Positions 16,866 to 25,412 of a DNA stretch of 64,000 nucleotides are shown in pieces (within the stretch, counting starts at the first letter, position 1; the number at the start of each line of letters is the position of its first letter). Source of the stretch: Thermanaerosceptrum fracticalcis (GTDB lineage: Bacteria; Bacillota; Peptococcia; DRI-13). The position numbers and the translations under genes were made by a program. The DNA lies in assembly GCF_000746025.2 (NCBI RefSeq), contig NZ_CP045798.1:62001-126000 (forward strand), in the 5' to 3' direction. Below the pieces are notes generated by a model. That model was given only the letters and a program-made list of their open reading frames with translations, did no database searches and was not told the origin of the DNA.

Positions 16866-17168
16866 TCCCTTTCATACCTCCCTTGCACTTTAATTTACAA
16901 AAGATTCCTACATACTAAAATATTAGCTTATGGTAAACATAAGTGTCAATAATATAACTGAATATTAAAATGAAACAAAAACGTAATATTAGAATAAAAT
17001 AATTTTTCTCCCAAAACAGCAGGAATTTATAGGATAAAAAGCAAATATACACTAAGTTATAGATTGAACATGCGAAAAGAAAGGGGAAAGGCCACACTAG
17101 GGTGGGTGAATTATGGTTAAAATTTACAATAAAAGTAAACACACAAAATTCCAGGGATGTGAGAGAAT
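16866..17168. other. Divergent AT-rich intergenic region
   Basis: A 303-bp spacer between the minus-strand cytochrome operon and resB. It is very AT-rich and should hold both divergent promoters, but I cannot fix -35/-10 boxes with confidence. No repeats, RNA structures or coding frames of note. Confidence 0.5.
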
Positions 17169-18302
17169 ATGCTGAAATTCTTTTCTTCGATGAAAGCGGG
17201 TTTAATCATTATGGGGCTCATTATCATAGCATCCATTGCGGGAACGCTCCAGCCCCAATCTACCATATATAAATCCTTTTGGTTTAATGGTTTGCTCTTG
17301 CTTTTGACTATTAATCTGACTGTGTGTACTTTCCGGCGTATACCGGGTTTGCTGGAAAAAATCAAGGGTTTTTCTCCGGAAGAAAAGGAAGAGTTCCCCG
17401 TGGAAGAAGGAATTAAGGTAGAAAGTTCGCGAGACAGGGAAGCCAAAATCCTGGAGGCTTTAAGAAATAAGGGTTATAAAGTAAACCTTATGACCCAAAA
17501 AGACTACAGTTGCATCATAGCCCGCAAAGGTATTTTGTACCTGATTGCTCCCCATTTGCTGCATATTTCGCTGATTGTTATTTTTTTGGGGGCTTTGATC
17601 GGTTCCACAGGTGAATCAATCAATGTGGGCGGCTATGTGGGTGATGTTACCCCTATCCCGGAGAAGGTGGCCAAAACTCACCTTCTTCTTAAAATCAAGG
17701 ATTTCCAGACTGTGTATGACAAGGATAAAACTGTTGATAACTGGGAATCAGCCATCGCCCTGCTGGCAGGTGAAAGCATCGTGGCCGAGGGGACAACAAA
17801 AGTAAATCATCCCTTTAAATATAAAGGGATGACCTTTTACCAGAGCGGGTATGGCTATAACCATCTGATAGAAGTGCAGGGAGAAGCGGAAGGTAAGCAC
17901 ATCATTCCCCTCAATAAGGTGTTGTCCCTGGCGGGGAGGATGTTTAAGATAGAGAAAGCTCCGGGGATGGGTTATGTGTTAAAGGTTTACGAGAACCATA
18001 CCAAGTATGACACTTATGAATTGAAAGAAGGGACCGTCATTAATTTCCCCAACGCTACTATTTTGAAATACCTGGGGGAGAAACCCTATACGGTACTGAA
18101 GGTGAAGACAGACCCCGGAACCCCTGTGGTCATGAGCGGATTCTTCCTAATGACCCTGGCTTCTTTTCTTTTCTGGACCGGAAGCTACCGCGAGATTAAA
18201 ATAGGGTTTAATCACACAAAACAATTGGCAAAATTCCAGGTAATCTGCCGGAATAAAAGCGTGCAGGAGAAACTGCACCAAGAAATGACTGCTTTATTAT
18301 AA
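17169..18302 (+). CDS. resB: ResB-family cytochrome c biogenesis protein
   Basis: 377 residues. N-terminal helices (about 9-27 and 36-54) with the SMKAGLIIMGLIIIASIAGT signature, a third helix near 125-145 after IAPHLLHISLI, a large extracytoplasmic domain (about 150-310), and a last helix near 320-340. This is the ResB/Ccs1 part of System II cytochrome c maturation, which keeps apocytochrome cysteines reduced and delivers heme together with CcsA. It is 13 bp from the CcsA gene. The cytochromes on both sides supply an obvious need. Confidence 0.88.
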   Translation: MLKFFSSMKAGLIIMGLIIIASIAGTLQPQSTIYKSFWFNGLLLLLTINLTVCTFRRIPGLLEKIKGFSPEEKEEFPVEEGIKVESSRDREAKILEALRNKGYKVNLMTQKDYSCIIARKGILYLIAPHLLHISLIVIFLGALIGSTGESINVGGYVGDVTPIPEKVAKTHLLLKIKDFQTVYDKDKTVDNWESAIALLAGESIVAEGTTKVNHPFKYKGMTFYQSGYGYNHLIEVQGEAEGKHIIPLNKVLSLAGRMFKIEKAPGMGYVLKVYENHTKYDTYELKEGTVINFPNATILKYLGEKPYTVLKVKTDPGTPVVMSGFFLMTLASFLFWTGSYREIKIGFNHTKQLAKFQVICRNKSVQEKLHQEMTALL

Positions 18303-18315
18303 AGGGGGTTCGTTT

Positions 18316-19125
18316 GTGGAAACCACATTACTCTATTTACTGACCACTTCCGGGGTTTTCTTTTTAGCCGCAGCCATCTTTTATATCCTTAATTTTTTCA
18401 ACCATTCGGAGGCCAAGGCACAAGTAGCATCAGGTGCATCTTCAATAGGTTTTTTAGGTACTACGGCGGCCCTTGTTGTTTATACCATAGGGGTGGGGAG
18501 AGTTCCCCTGGCCAGTATGTTTGAGTTCGGGCTCTTTTTCTTATGGAGTATTGTAGGAATTCACCTGTTCATCGAATATAAATATAAACTGAAGCAATTA
18601 GGGGTTATCGTTCTTCCCATGGTTTTTTCTATGACTCTATGGCTTTTAATGATTGAGAAGGGGTCCAGGCCCTTGATGCCGGCCCTGCGTAGCAACTGGC
18701 TGTACTTTCACGTTTTCACCGCTATCATGGCTTATGGGGCTTTTGCCGTATCTTTTGCCGTAGCTCTTCTTTACCTCATTAAGGAGGGGGCAGGCGGGAA
18801 TTTTGCCAGGAACTTACCTCAGCTGGAAGTCCTTGATAATTTAACCCACAAGATTATCATGGTAGGGATGCCCTTTTTAACACTCTGCATTGTAACGGGC
18901 GCTGTTTGGGCTGAATATGCCTGGGGGAGTTACTGGAGCTGGGATCCCAAGGAAACCTGGTCCTTAATAACCTGGTTTGTTTATGCCGTTTATCTTCACG
19001 CTCGCTTCGTGGCTAACTGGAAAGGGAAGAAAGCCATCTACCTGGCTATAGGCGGGTTCTTAGCTGTACTTTTTACCTTCTTCGGGGTAAACCTGCTGCT
19101 TCCCGGCCTGCACAGCTATAAATAA
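18316..19125 (+). CDS. ccsA: CcsA/ResC-family heme handling protein
   Basis: 269 residues from a GTG with an AAAGGGGG site. Eight predicted membrane helices. The WWD heme-binding motif reads WGSYWSWDPKETWSLI (near 206-221), with candidate axial histidines in LYFHVFTA, LTHKII and YLHARF. With ResB it completes System II heme attachment to CxxCH motifs outside the membrane. Both genes are intact, so the several multiheme cytochromes in this window can be matured. Confidence 0.92.
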   Translation: METTLLYLLTTSGVFFLAAAIFYILNFFNHSEAKAQVASGASSIGFLGTTAALVVYTIGVGRVPLASMFEFGLFFLWSIVGIHLFIEYKYKLKQLGVIVLPMVFSMTLWLLMIEKGSRPLMPALRSNWLYFHVFTAIMAYGAFAVSFAVALLYLIKEGAGGNFARNLPQLEVLDNLTHKIIMVGMPFLTLCIVTGAVWAEYAWGSYWSWDPKETWSLITWFVYAVYLHARFVANWKGKKAIYLAIGGFLAVLFTFFGVNLLLPGLHSYK

Positions 19126-19142
19126 GAAATGTAGATAAAAAG

Positions 19143-19176
19143 AAAAAACGCAAGCTGGATGCATGCGGTTTTTAAA
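19143..19176. terminator. Weak hairpin between ccsA and the ArsR gene
   Basis: Imperfect stem of AAAAAACGCAAGC with TGCATGCGGTTTTT (two mismatches) and T/A-runs; plausible shared terminator for the convergent genes. Confidence 0.5.
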
Positions 19177-19183
19177 AAGAAAA

Positions 19184-19501
19184 TTATTCGTTTGGCAATA
19201 ACTCCGGTATTAATCCTTTGACAACGGTAATGGCATCATTATCAATAACACTATAGGTAATTTCCGTGCCGCTTCTTCTACCCTCAATAATACCGGAAGC
19301 TTTTAACTTCCCAAGGTGCTGGGAAATAGTGGACTGAGGTAATGAGAGACAGCTTTGCATCTTTGTAACGTTACAGCCGCCTGTCTCTAAGAGGTTTCGT
19401 ACAATACACAAACGGACGGGATGGGCTAGAGCCTTGAGTATTTCAGCTTTAGATTCCAGGATTTTCTTTTGTTTTTCTGTCATTGTCATTGTTTCGGACA
19501 T
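19184..19501 (-). CDS. ArsR/SmtB-family transcriptional regulator with three cysteines
   Basis: 105 residues with the ArsR winged helix: KALAHPVRLCIVRNLLE, then recognition helix SLPQSTISQHLGKLKASGII and wing GRRSGTEITYSV. Cysteines 32, 43 and 51 lie where metal- or thiol-responsive members carry their sensing pair (C43 and C51 flank the alpha3-N region). Such dicysteine ArsR proteins include persulfide sensors (BigR/SqrR type) as well as metal sensors. A rhodanese lipoprotein gene lies next upstream on the same strand, which favours a reactive-sulfur signal, but this is inference. Confidence 0.82.
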   Translation of the reverse strand: MSETMTMTEKQKKILESKAEILKALAHPVRLCIVRNLLETGGCNVTKMQSCLSLPQSTISQHLGKLKASGIIEGRRSGTEITYSVIDNDAITVVKGLIPELLPNE

Positions 19502-19620
19502 ATAATATACCCCTCACAAGGATTGTTCTTATTATTACAATGTCATAATATACTATAATAACTAATAGTGCAACTTTTATATGAAAAAATTCCGGCAATT
19601 AGAATAATATTGTGTGAATG

Positions 19621-19656
19621 AAAAGAGCTGTACAAAGTCTTGCACAGCTCTTTTTT
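19621..19656. terminator. Terminator between the rhodanese and ArsR genes
   Basis: Stem AAAAGAGCTGT / ACAGCTCTTTT with an inner CAAG/CTTG pair and T-runs on both sides. It should end the minus-strand rhodanese transcript, so ArsR probably has its own promoter. Confidence 0.8.
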
Positions 19657-19730
19657 ACCAGGTCGTTTATTACGAACAGGAAACTATATTCGTCCTTAAT
19701 GTATCAGTTTAAACATTGTTAAAGGCTTTT

Positions 19731-20225
19731 TTATTTCTCTACAGGATACTTTTCAGCTTCCCAGGAAGGGAATCCACCTTTGAGGGAAACGGCATTCAGG
19801 CCCAGGACCCTTAAAGCGCCTACAGTTTGACCGGCGGTTTGACCGCTGTAGCAGACCACTACGATTTGCTTCCCCTTAGGGAGTTTATCCAGGTTTTCCC
19901 CGACTTTGGCAAAACCGATGTTGGTAGAGCCGGCAATACGGCCTTTAGCGAAGTCCTCGGGTTTTCTGATATCGAGGATAAATACGCTGCCGGCCTGGGC
20001 ATCCATGGTTTCCTTCAACTGTTTGGGTTCGATAATGTTATTGCTTTTAGCAATGTCTGCAAAATATCTTACTACGGCTTCTTTAACGATGGCGTTTTTA
20101 TCCACCGGTGCAGGGGCAGGAGCCGGTGCGGGAGCAGGAGCGGGAGCAGGCTTAGAACCGCCGCAGCCCACCAGGCTGAGGGCTAATACCAGTACTAAAA
20201 CAATCGCAGTTAACCGTTTGAACAT
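19731..20225 (-). CDS. Rhodanese-domain lipoprotein
   Basis: 164 residues. A signal peptide with lipobox (SLVGC, Cys21) is followed by a Pro-Ala linker (26-40) and a rhodanese domain (about 65-162). The active-site loop is CYSGQTA with catalytic Cys125; the LDIRKPEDFAKGRI and GGFPSWE stretches complete the fold. It would transfer sulfane sulfur outside the membrane, for instance handling polysulfide or thiosulfate. It is next to the multiheme cytochrome gene on the same strand (53 bp apart), so both may be one operon. Confidence 0.85.
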   Translation of the reverse strand: MFKRLTAIVLVLVLALSLVGCGGSKPAPAPAPAPAPAPAPVDKNAIVKEAVVRYFADIAKSNNIIEPKQLKETMDAQAGSVFILDIRKPEDFAKGRIAGSTNIGFAKVGENLDKLPKGKQIVVVCYSGQTAGQTVGALRVLGLNAVSLKGGFPSWEAEKYPVEK

Positions 20226-20278
20226 GAATAATTCCTCCTCTTTCTTTTCATTATGATTTGGTAACCACCGCCAGGTGG

Positions 20279-21625
20279 TTACTTATCCACCAGGAGTTTT
20301 TCATTAGCCTTGCTGTCACTGGGTCTAAGGTCTTCCTTAGTGAGGTAGAGTCCTTTGGTAGAATGGCAGGTCTCACAGTCGCTGTTTTGTGGTGTAAACC
20401 TTTGGATGTTGTGCGTAGGGGAAAGCTTCCAGTTGGGAATCTCATCAAAGTTGGGCAGAGCGTTTTTCCCCAGGGCGTCAAAACTGTTCTTGATGGTGGG
20501 GATATGTCTTACCGTAATGTATTTTTCCGGGTGTAACTTGTCGGGAGCAGGGTTTTTGCCGATCTTGAACATCAGTTTGACTTCCGAGTGACTGGCCAGT
20601 TTACCGTCTTCCTTTACATTAATATGACATTCAAAGCAGTTATTGGTAGCACTGGAATGGCAGACCTGACAGCTTAAAGTGTTTTCCGGATGGGCTTTAT
20701 GGGCTTCGATTTTACTCTCGGGACCATATGTATCTTTGTGACAGTCCAGGCAATCAGGCAGATCCTCTTTCAACATCATCTCGGTAGCTTCCGGTTTGCT
20801 GCCGTGGAAGTTGGTAGCAGGATGACAGTCTATACAGGTCAGGCCTTTCTGGTAATGAACGTCAGCAGTGATTCCGACAGTACCGGTATACTCGGCACCG
20901 TTTCTCGTACTATGACACAAGACACAGTTCTTTTCCATATCAGGCATCACAAACTGGTGTTGGGCCAAAAGGCCGCCGCTCTGGGCTTTGGGTCTGCTGA
21001 CATGACAATCGCCGCAGGAGACATGACAGGTGGAGCAGTTCCCGGCAAAGGCCTCTTTCAAAGCACCGTCTTCATTAAGAATTCCTTCGTGAGAAAACTC
21101 CTCCAGTGATTTAACGAAACCTGTTTGTTTAAAGTGTAAGGAATCTTTAAAAGTGTCGGCAATCTCTTGATGGCATTCGGCGCACACACCGCCGCCAACA
21201 GTGTCGCTGGGGTCTTTTACAAGGTCTTTATGCGCCAGGGTCATATCCGCCGAGTTTTGCCCGCCGTGGCAGGTCCGGCAGTCCAGATTGCCATGTTTGG
21301 TATCCATAAAGCCAGGGGAAACCAGTGATCTCTCAGTCCCGCTGAGAGGAGGGGGCGGAGCACCTCAGCCACCTGTGGCTTCCTTAGGTCCCTCGGGCTT
21401 GGCTGCTAATTTTTCAATAGTCTCGGGATTCGTGTGACACTGGATACACTGGTCCGAGGGTTTTTGCTGGCTTAAGAGGCTGCTGTTCATGGCAAGCTTC
21501 TTAGCCTGCGGGGCGGCGGGCAGTGTGAATACGGCACTTTGTTTGACACCTTGGGGGTTACCGCAGCCGAAAGTGAAAATTAACACAAAACTGAGCAATA
21601 AAACTATTGCACGTTTTTTCAACAA
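20279..21625 (-). CDS. Undecaheme c-type cytochrome lipoprotein with in-frame UGA (candidate selenoprotein)
   Basis: Two frames (21625 to 21365 and 21307 to 20279) are in the same phase and separated only by one TGA at 21365-21367; reading through gives a single protein of about 448 residues. The first part has a lipoprotein signal (FTFGC) and heme motif CIQCH. After the TGA the frame stays open (GAPPPPLSGTERS then GFMDTKHG) and carries ten more CxxCH motifs (CRTCH, CAECH, CSTCH, CGDCH, CVLCH, CIDCH, CLDCH, CQVCH, CFECH, CETCH). The UGA stands in the context GG-UGA-GA. A 7-bp hairpin follows it (separate entry). Either selenocysteine is inserted or this is a fresh nonsense mutation. The internal ATG at 21305-21307 has no evident ribosome site. 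Confidence 0.65.
21330..21367 (-). promoter_or_regulatory. UGA codon with bacterial SECIS-like hairpin
   Basis: Downstream of the TGA at 21365-21367 on the minus strand, CTCTCAG (17-23 nt after the codon) pairs perfectly with CTGAGAG (29-35 nt), enclosing the 5-nt loop CGGGA. Bacterial SECIS elements are hairpins immediately 3' of UGA with a G among the first loop bases and the loop roughly 16-37 nt away; this fits. The similarity is structural only and could be chance. Confidence 0.45.
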
Positions 21626-21737
21626 TTCACCCCCTTTCCTTATGGTGCCGATAAGGGCAATTTATATTACATCATTATTATATTTTGTTTTTAAGATAAT
21701 GAAAAGGAGTATTTTTCATTTTATTGGAAAAAATAAT

Positions 21738-21761
21738 AACCTCACCCGGCCGGGTGAGGTT
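21738..21761 (-). terminator. 24-nt perfect palindrome, terminator of the fumarase remnant
   Basis: AACCTCACCCGG joined directly to its complement. On the minus strand it is followed by a T-rich run (ATTATTTTTTCC), so it would end minus-strand transcription from the fumarase pseudogene. Confidence 0.75.
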
Positions 21762-21801
21762 TGAAAAACCAGATACTCTTATAATATTTTATCATTGACA
21801 G

Positions 21802-22357
21802 TTATTCAGCTAAACGGTAAACTTCCACACCGATTTTATACTGGTCAGTTCCTTCCGCGTCTAAACCACAATACAGGGAAAATCCTCAACTTCCAGGCGG
21901 TAAATAGCATCAGGCCCCAATTCCGGGGAAGCTACTACATCGGCTTTTTTACGGAACGGGCTATGGTAGCGCCGTCTCCGCCAATAGCGGCAAAATATAC
22001 GGCACCGTATTTTTTCATGGCTTCTACCACCTGAGGGCTGCGGGGACCTTTACCGACCATACCATTTAACCCTTTTTCAACCAGGAGAGGGGCATAGGCA
22101 TCCATGCGCCCGCTGGTGGTGGGTCCGCAGGAACCTATAGCCTATCCGGGCCTGGCGGGACAGGGCCCCACATAGTAGATAATCTGGTCCGTTAACTCTA
22201 CCGGCAGGGGTTGGCCTTCCTGCAGGGTTTTGGCCAGATATTTATGGGCTGCATCACGTCCTGTGTAGATAACTCCGGTAATAGTCACACGATCTCCGGC
22301 TTTTTAATCCTGTACCTGCTCAGGTGTTAAAGGAGTAGTTGTTTTTACCTGTCCCAT
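21802..22357 (-). pseudogene. Class I fumarate hydratase beta subunit, decayed
   Basis: The minus strand starts MGQVKTTTPLTPEQVQD and shows family hallmarks: AGDRVTITGVIYTGRDAAHK, IGSCGPTTSGRMDAYAP, GKGPRSPQVVEAM and AAIGGDGATIARSVKK. It is broken by stops after VQD and after PARPG, and by two frameshifts (one in the A-run of SVKKADV, one after PCIV, whose continuation GLDAEGTDQYKIGVEVYRLAE is in another frame). The intact protein would have been about 185 residues. The partner alpha subunit gene is absent from the window. Clearly non-functional as read; sequencing error cannot explain four lesions easily. Confidence 0.85.
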
Positions 22358-22486
22358 TTCCTTCACGTCCTTTCATTAACTAATTCGTAGCTAACAGCGG
22401 TCAAGTTACTAGTTATTTTCTGTGGGAAACGGAGGTCGGAAATCGATAGTCGGATGTCGTTCTTAATTGAGTCTTTGTTAAAGGAA

Positions 22487-22527
22487 TGTTAAAAAGTTGA
22501 GGTGCCTGGCACCTCAACTTTTTAACA
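22487..22527. repeat. Perfect 41-nt palindrome, dispersed repeat copy 2, also bioB terminator
   Basis: Two 20-nt arms (TGTTAAAAAGTTGAGGTGCC and complement) around a central T. The inner 25 nt are identical to the copy at 3814-3838. The outer A/T arms make a bidirectional intrinsic terminator, and the bioB stop codon (22522-22524) lies inside the right arm. Confidence 0.85.
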
Positions 22528-23526
22528 TTTGTCTTTTTTTACTGCGGAAAGGGGTTTTAAACCCAAATCCCGTATCATTTTTAAATCCATAGCGCAGTTG
22601 CGGCCTCCGGTGGTAAGGTAGCCGCCAATGAGCATCCCGTTAATTCCGGAAAGGAGGGCAGTGGCCTGGAGATCGCGCAGGTTGACCTCCCGTCCCCCTG
22701 CAGTACGAATTCCCCGGTCAGGCAGGATGAAGCGGAACAGGGCAAAGGTTTTTAAGATTTCCAGGGGTTGCAGTGGGGACTGGTTCTCCAGGGGTGTGCC
22801 CTTGATGGGATTAAGAATATTCACAGGCACTGAATGAACACCCAGCTCCTTTAACTCAAAAGCCATCTCTATTCTTTGCAGCATGGTTTCTCCCAGGCCG
22901 ATAATTCCCCCGGAACAAACCTCCAAACCGGCCTGGTGGGCCACCCTGATGGTATGAATTCTTTCATCATAAGTGTGGGTGGTACAGATCGAAGGATAAA
23001 AACTGCGGCTCGATTCCACGTTATGGTGGTACCGTTCCACTCCCGCTTCTTTAAGCTGTAAAGCCTGATCCAGGGTGAGGGTTCCCAGGGAAGCACATAA
23101 CTTTAAATTGGTTTCAGCTTTAATCCGCTGCAGCCCCTTGATAATACGGGGCAAATCCTGGTCATAAGCCACACCGTGTCCGCTGGTGACAATACTGAAA
23201 CGCAGGGCGCCGTTAGTTTCGGCCTCAAGGGCGGCTTTTAACAGTTTATCTTCCTCCATAAGGGGATAAACTTCGATTTGTGCTTTATGATGAGCCGATT
23301 GGGCGCAGAAAGAGCAGTTTTCGGAACACATGCCGGAACGTCCGTTGACAATGGAGCAGAGGTCTACCTCATTACCCACAAACTGCTGCCGGATTTTATT
23401 GGCCATGGCTGTAAGAAAAGGGATATCGCTCTCTTCGGTTTTGCTAAGTGCTACAGCTTCGGTAAAGTCAATGCTTTCGCCTGCCAGGACTTTATTGCCT
23501 AAAACCAGTATTTTTTCTACATTCAT
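22522..23526 (-). CDS. bioB: Biotin synthase
   Basis: 334 residues, radical-SAM enzyme converting dethiobiotin to biotin. The SAM-cluster motif is C67-x3-C71-x2-C74 (CSENCSFC); the [2Fe-2S] sulfur-donor cluster region shows HHNVESSRSFYP, and GIIGLGE and PNILNPIKGTPL-type segments follow, with RxAGGREVNL near 270. Length is standard. A BirA-type operator overlaps the promoter region. Other bio genes are not in the window. The SufBC genes that start divergently could supply Fe-S clusters, a plausible but unproved link. Confidence 0.93.
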   Translation of the reverse strand: MNVEKILVLGNKVLAGESIDFTEAVALSKTEESDIPFLTAMANKIRQQFVGNEVDLCSIVNGRSGMCSENCSFCAQSAHHKAQIEVYPLMEEDKLLKAALEAETNGALRFSIVTSGHGVAYDQDLPRIIKGLQRIKAETNLKLCASLGTLTLDQALQLKEAGVERYHHNVESSRSFYPSICTTHTYDERIHTIRVAHQAGLEVCSGGIIGLGETMLQRIEMAFELKELGVHSVPVNILNPIKGTPLENQSPLQPLEILKTFALFRFILPDRGIRTAGGREVNLRDLQATALLSGINGMLIGGYLTTGGRNCAMDLKMIRDLGLKPLSAVKKDKC

Positions 23527-23573
23527 TTTCTGCCTCTTACCTCCGGTTCATAATTAAATAAAGTTGACTATAC

Positions 23574-23603
23574 TGTTAACCTTTTTAACCAAGAAGGTTA
23601 ACA
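23574..23603 (-). promoter_or_regulatory. BirA operator upstream of bioB
   Basis: Inverted half-sites TGTTAACC and GGTTAACA separated by 14 nt, matching the spacing and TTAACC core of Firmicute BirA boxes. It is 48 bp upstream of the bioB start, positioned to block its promoter when biotin is plentiful. Its other flank faces sufC, so an effect there is possible. Confidence 0.85.
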
Positions 23604-23734
23604 ATAGTATTGTACCTTTTTTCTTTGGGCCTGTAAACCAATTAAATTTGACCGGATTTGCAGGAAATACTAGTTAGAGGGAGAAGTGTAAATGGGAAAA
23701 GATACAAGTGTTACCTCAAAGGAGTGAAGATAAG

Positions 23735-24487
23735 TTGCTGGAATTAAAAGACGTATCCCTGACCATAGAAGGGGAAAAAGGAGCAGTGGAGATACTGCAC
23801 AATATTAATTTGACCCTGGAGGACCGCCGTTTCTATGTGATCACAGGGCCCAACGGGGGAGGCAAATCCTCCCTGGCCAAATTATTAATGGGGATTTACC
23901 GCCCAACTTACGGGAGAATTATCCTGGACGGGCAGGATATTACTGACCTGGGTATAACGGAAAGAGCCCGCCTGGGGGTAGGTTATGCTTTTCAGCAGCC
24001 TCCCAGGTTCAAAGGGTTAACAGTAAAAGAACTGCTCCAGCTGGCCGGCGGCAAAAACAGCTTCGGCAATGTTTGTAATTACCTCTTTGATGTAGGTCTA
24101 TGTCCCCAGGATTACCAGGACAGAGAAGTAGATGCCAGCCTCTCCGGGGGAGAACTGAAGCGCATTGAAATCGCCACGCTCCTGGCCAGGAAACTGAAAG
24201 TGGCCCTCTACGACGAACCCGAGGCCGGTATTGATTTGTGGAGCTTTGGTCGTTTGACGGAAACTTTTAAGACCATGCACAAAAAATATGCTACAACTAT
24301 GATCATCATTTCCCACCAGGAAAGAATTTTAAGCCTGGCCGATGAAATCATTATGATTGCCGAGGGCAGTGTGAAACAAAAAGGGACTAAGGAACAAATC
24401 TGGCCCCTGATTATGGACGAGGCCGGCTGCGCCTGCAGCAAAGACTGTATTGAAAGGGCTGATAACAATGCTGAGTGCAATAGATAA
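23735..24487 (+). CDS. SufC-like Fe-S assembly ABC ATPase
   Basis: 250 residues from TTG 23735, preferred over GTG 23708 because AAAGGAG lies 10 nt upstream and the protein then begins MLELKDVSL, as in homologues. Walker A is GPNGGGKSS, the Q-loop FQQPPRF, signature LSGGELKRIEIA, Walker B VALYDEPEAGIDL, and the His switch IISHQ. The E-A-G-I-D form after Walker B is typical of SufC. The C terminus has CACSKDC, an extra cysteine cluster. It overlaps the SufB-like gene by 20 bp. Confidence 0.85.
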   Translation: MLELKDVSLTIEGEKGAVEILHNINLTLEDRRFYVITGPNGGGKSSLAKLLMGIYRPTYGRIILDGQDITDLGITERARLGVGYAFQQPPRFKGLTVKELLQLAGGKNSFGNVCNYLFDVGLCPQDYQDREVDASLSGGELKRIEIATLLARKLKVALYDEPEAGIDLWSFGRLTETFKTMHKKYATTMIIISHQERILSLADEIIMIAEGSVKQKGTKEQIWPLIMDEAGCACSKDCIERADNNAECNR

Positions 24488-25388
24488 AAGAATCCTGGCC
24501 CAGGTGGCCGACCTTCACGAAATTCCCCAGGGGGCGTACAATATTCGTAAAAACGGCATGGGTGTCCAGCGTAATTCCACGGCCAACATTGAGATCAAGG
24601 CCAAAGAGGACAAGCCGGGCATAGACATTATTGTTAAGCCCGGCACGAAAGGTGAGAGTGTGCATATTCCCGTTATCCTCACAGCAGAAGGCCTGGAGGA
24701 TATGGTTTACAACACCTTTGAGATTGGGGAAGGGGCCGATGTCTTAGTGGTAGCAGGCTGCGGTATCCATAACCCCGGCAGTGAAAAGGCTGAGCATAAC
24801 GGTATTCATGAGTTTTTCATCCGTAAAGGGGCCCGCATGCGTTATGTCGAGAAACACTACGGGGAAGGAGAAGGTACAGGGAAGAAGGTCCTCAACCCCA
24901 GGACCGTCCTTCATCTGGAAGAGGGGGCTACGGCCGAACTGGAACTGGTCCAGATTAGAGGTGTCGATAATACGAAACGCTATACAGAGGCACGTCTGGA
25001 AAGGAAGGCCCATCTCGTCATCACGGAGCGCATGCTCACCCATGGGGACCAGTATGCCGAATCCGATATTTTAATTGAACTGACAGGGGAAGATGCTACC
25101 ACCCAGGTTATTTCCCGCTCCGTAGCCCAGGACAGGTCAAAGCAAATCTTTTATCCACGCGTGGTTGGGCAGAACAAGTGCCGTGGACATGTCCAGTGTG
25201 ATGCCATCATTATGGACGAAGCCCAGGTCCGGGCAATACCGGAGATAGCGGCTAACCATTCCGACGCCCAGTTGGTCCATGAAGCGGCCATCGGTAAGAT
25301 TGCCGGTGAACAGGTTATTAAATTGATGTCCCTGGGTCTTTCCGAGAAGGAAGCTGAGGAAACCATCTTACAAGGTTTCTTAAAATGA
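24468..25388 (+). CDS. SufB/SufD-like Fe-S scaffold protein (short form)
   Basis: 306 residues from ATG 24468, overlapping sufC. Much shorter than classical SufB (about 470). The core beta-helix signature is present: GADVLVVAGCGIHN, AEHNGIHEFFI, and the C-terminal RAIPEIAANHSDAQLVHEAAIGKI with the conserved histidines, then LMSLGLSEKEAEETILQGFL. Together with the ATPase this is the two-gene minimal SUF-type (SmsCB) arrangement known from archaea and many anaerobes. No SufS or SufU is adjacent, so the sulfur source may be sulfide or cysteine desulfurases elsewhere. Confidence 0.85.
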   Translation: MLSAIDKRILAQVADLHEIPQGAYNIRKNGMGVQRNSTANIEIKAKEDKPGIDIIVKPGTKGESVHIPVILTAEGLEDMVYNTFEIGEGADVLVVAGCGIHNPGSEKAEHNGIHEFFIRKGARMRYVEKHYGEGEGTGKKVLNPRTVLHLEEGATAELELVQIRGVDNTKRYTEARLERKAHLVITERMLTHGDQYAESDILIELTGEDATTQVISRSVAQDRSKQIFYPRVVGQNKCRGHVQCDAIIMDEAQVRAIPEIAANHSDAQLVHEAAIGKIAGEQVIKLMSLGLSEKEAEETILQGFLK

Positions 25389-25412
25389 CCTATGTTCGTT
25401 ATGGGGGAAGAT

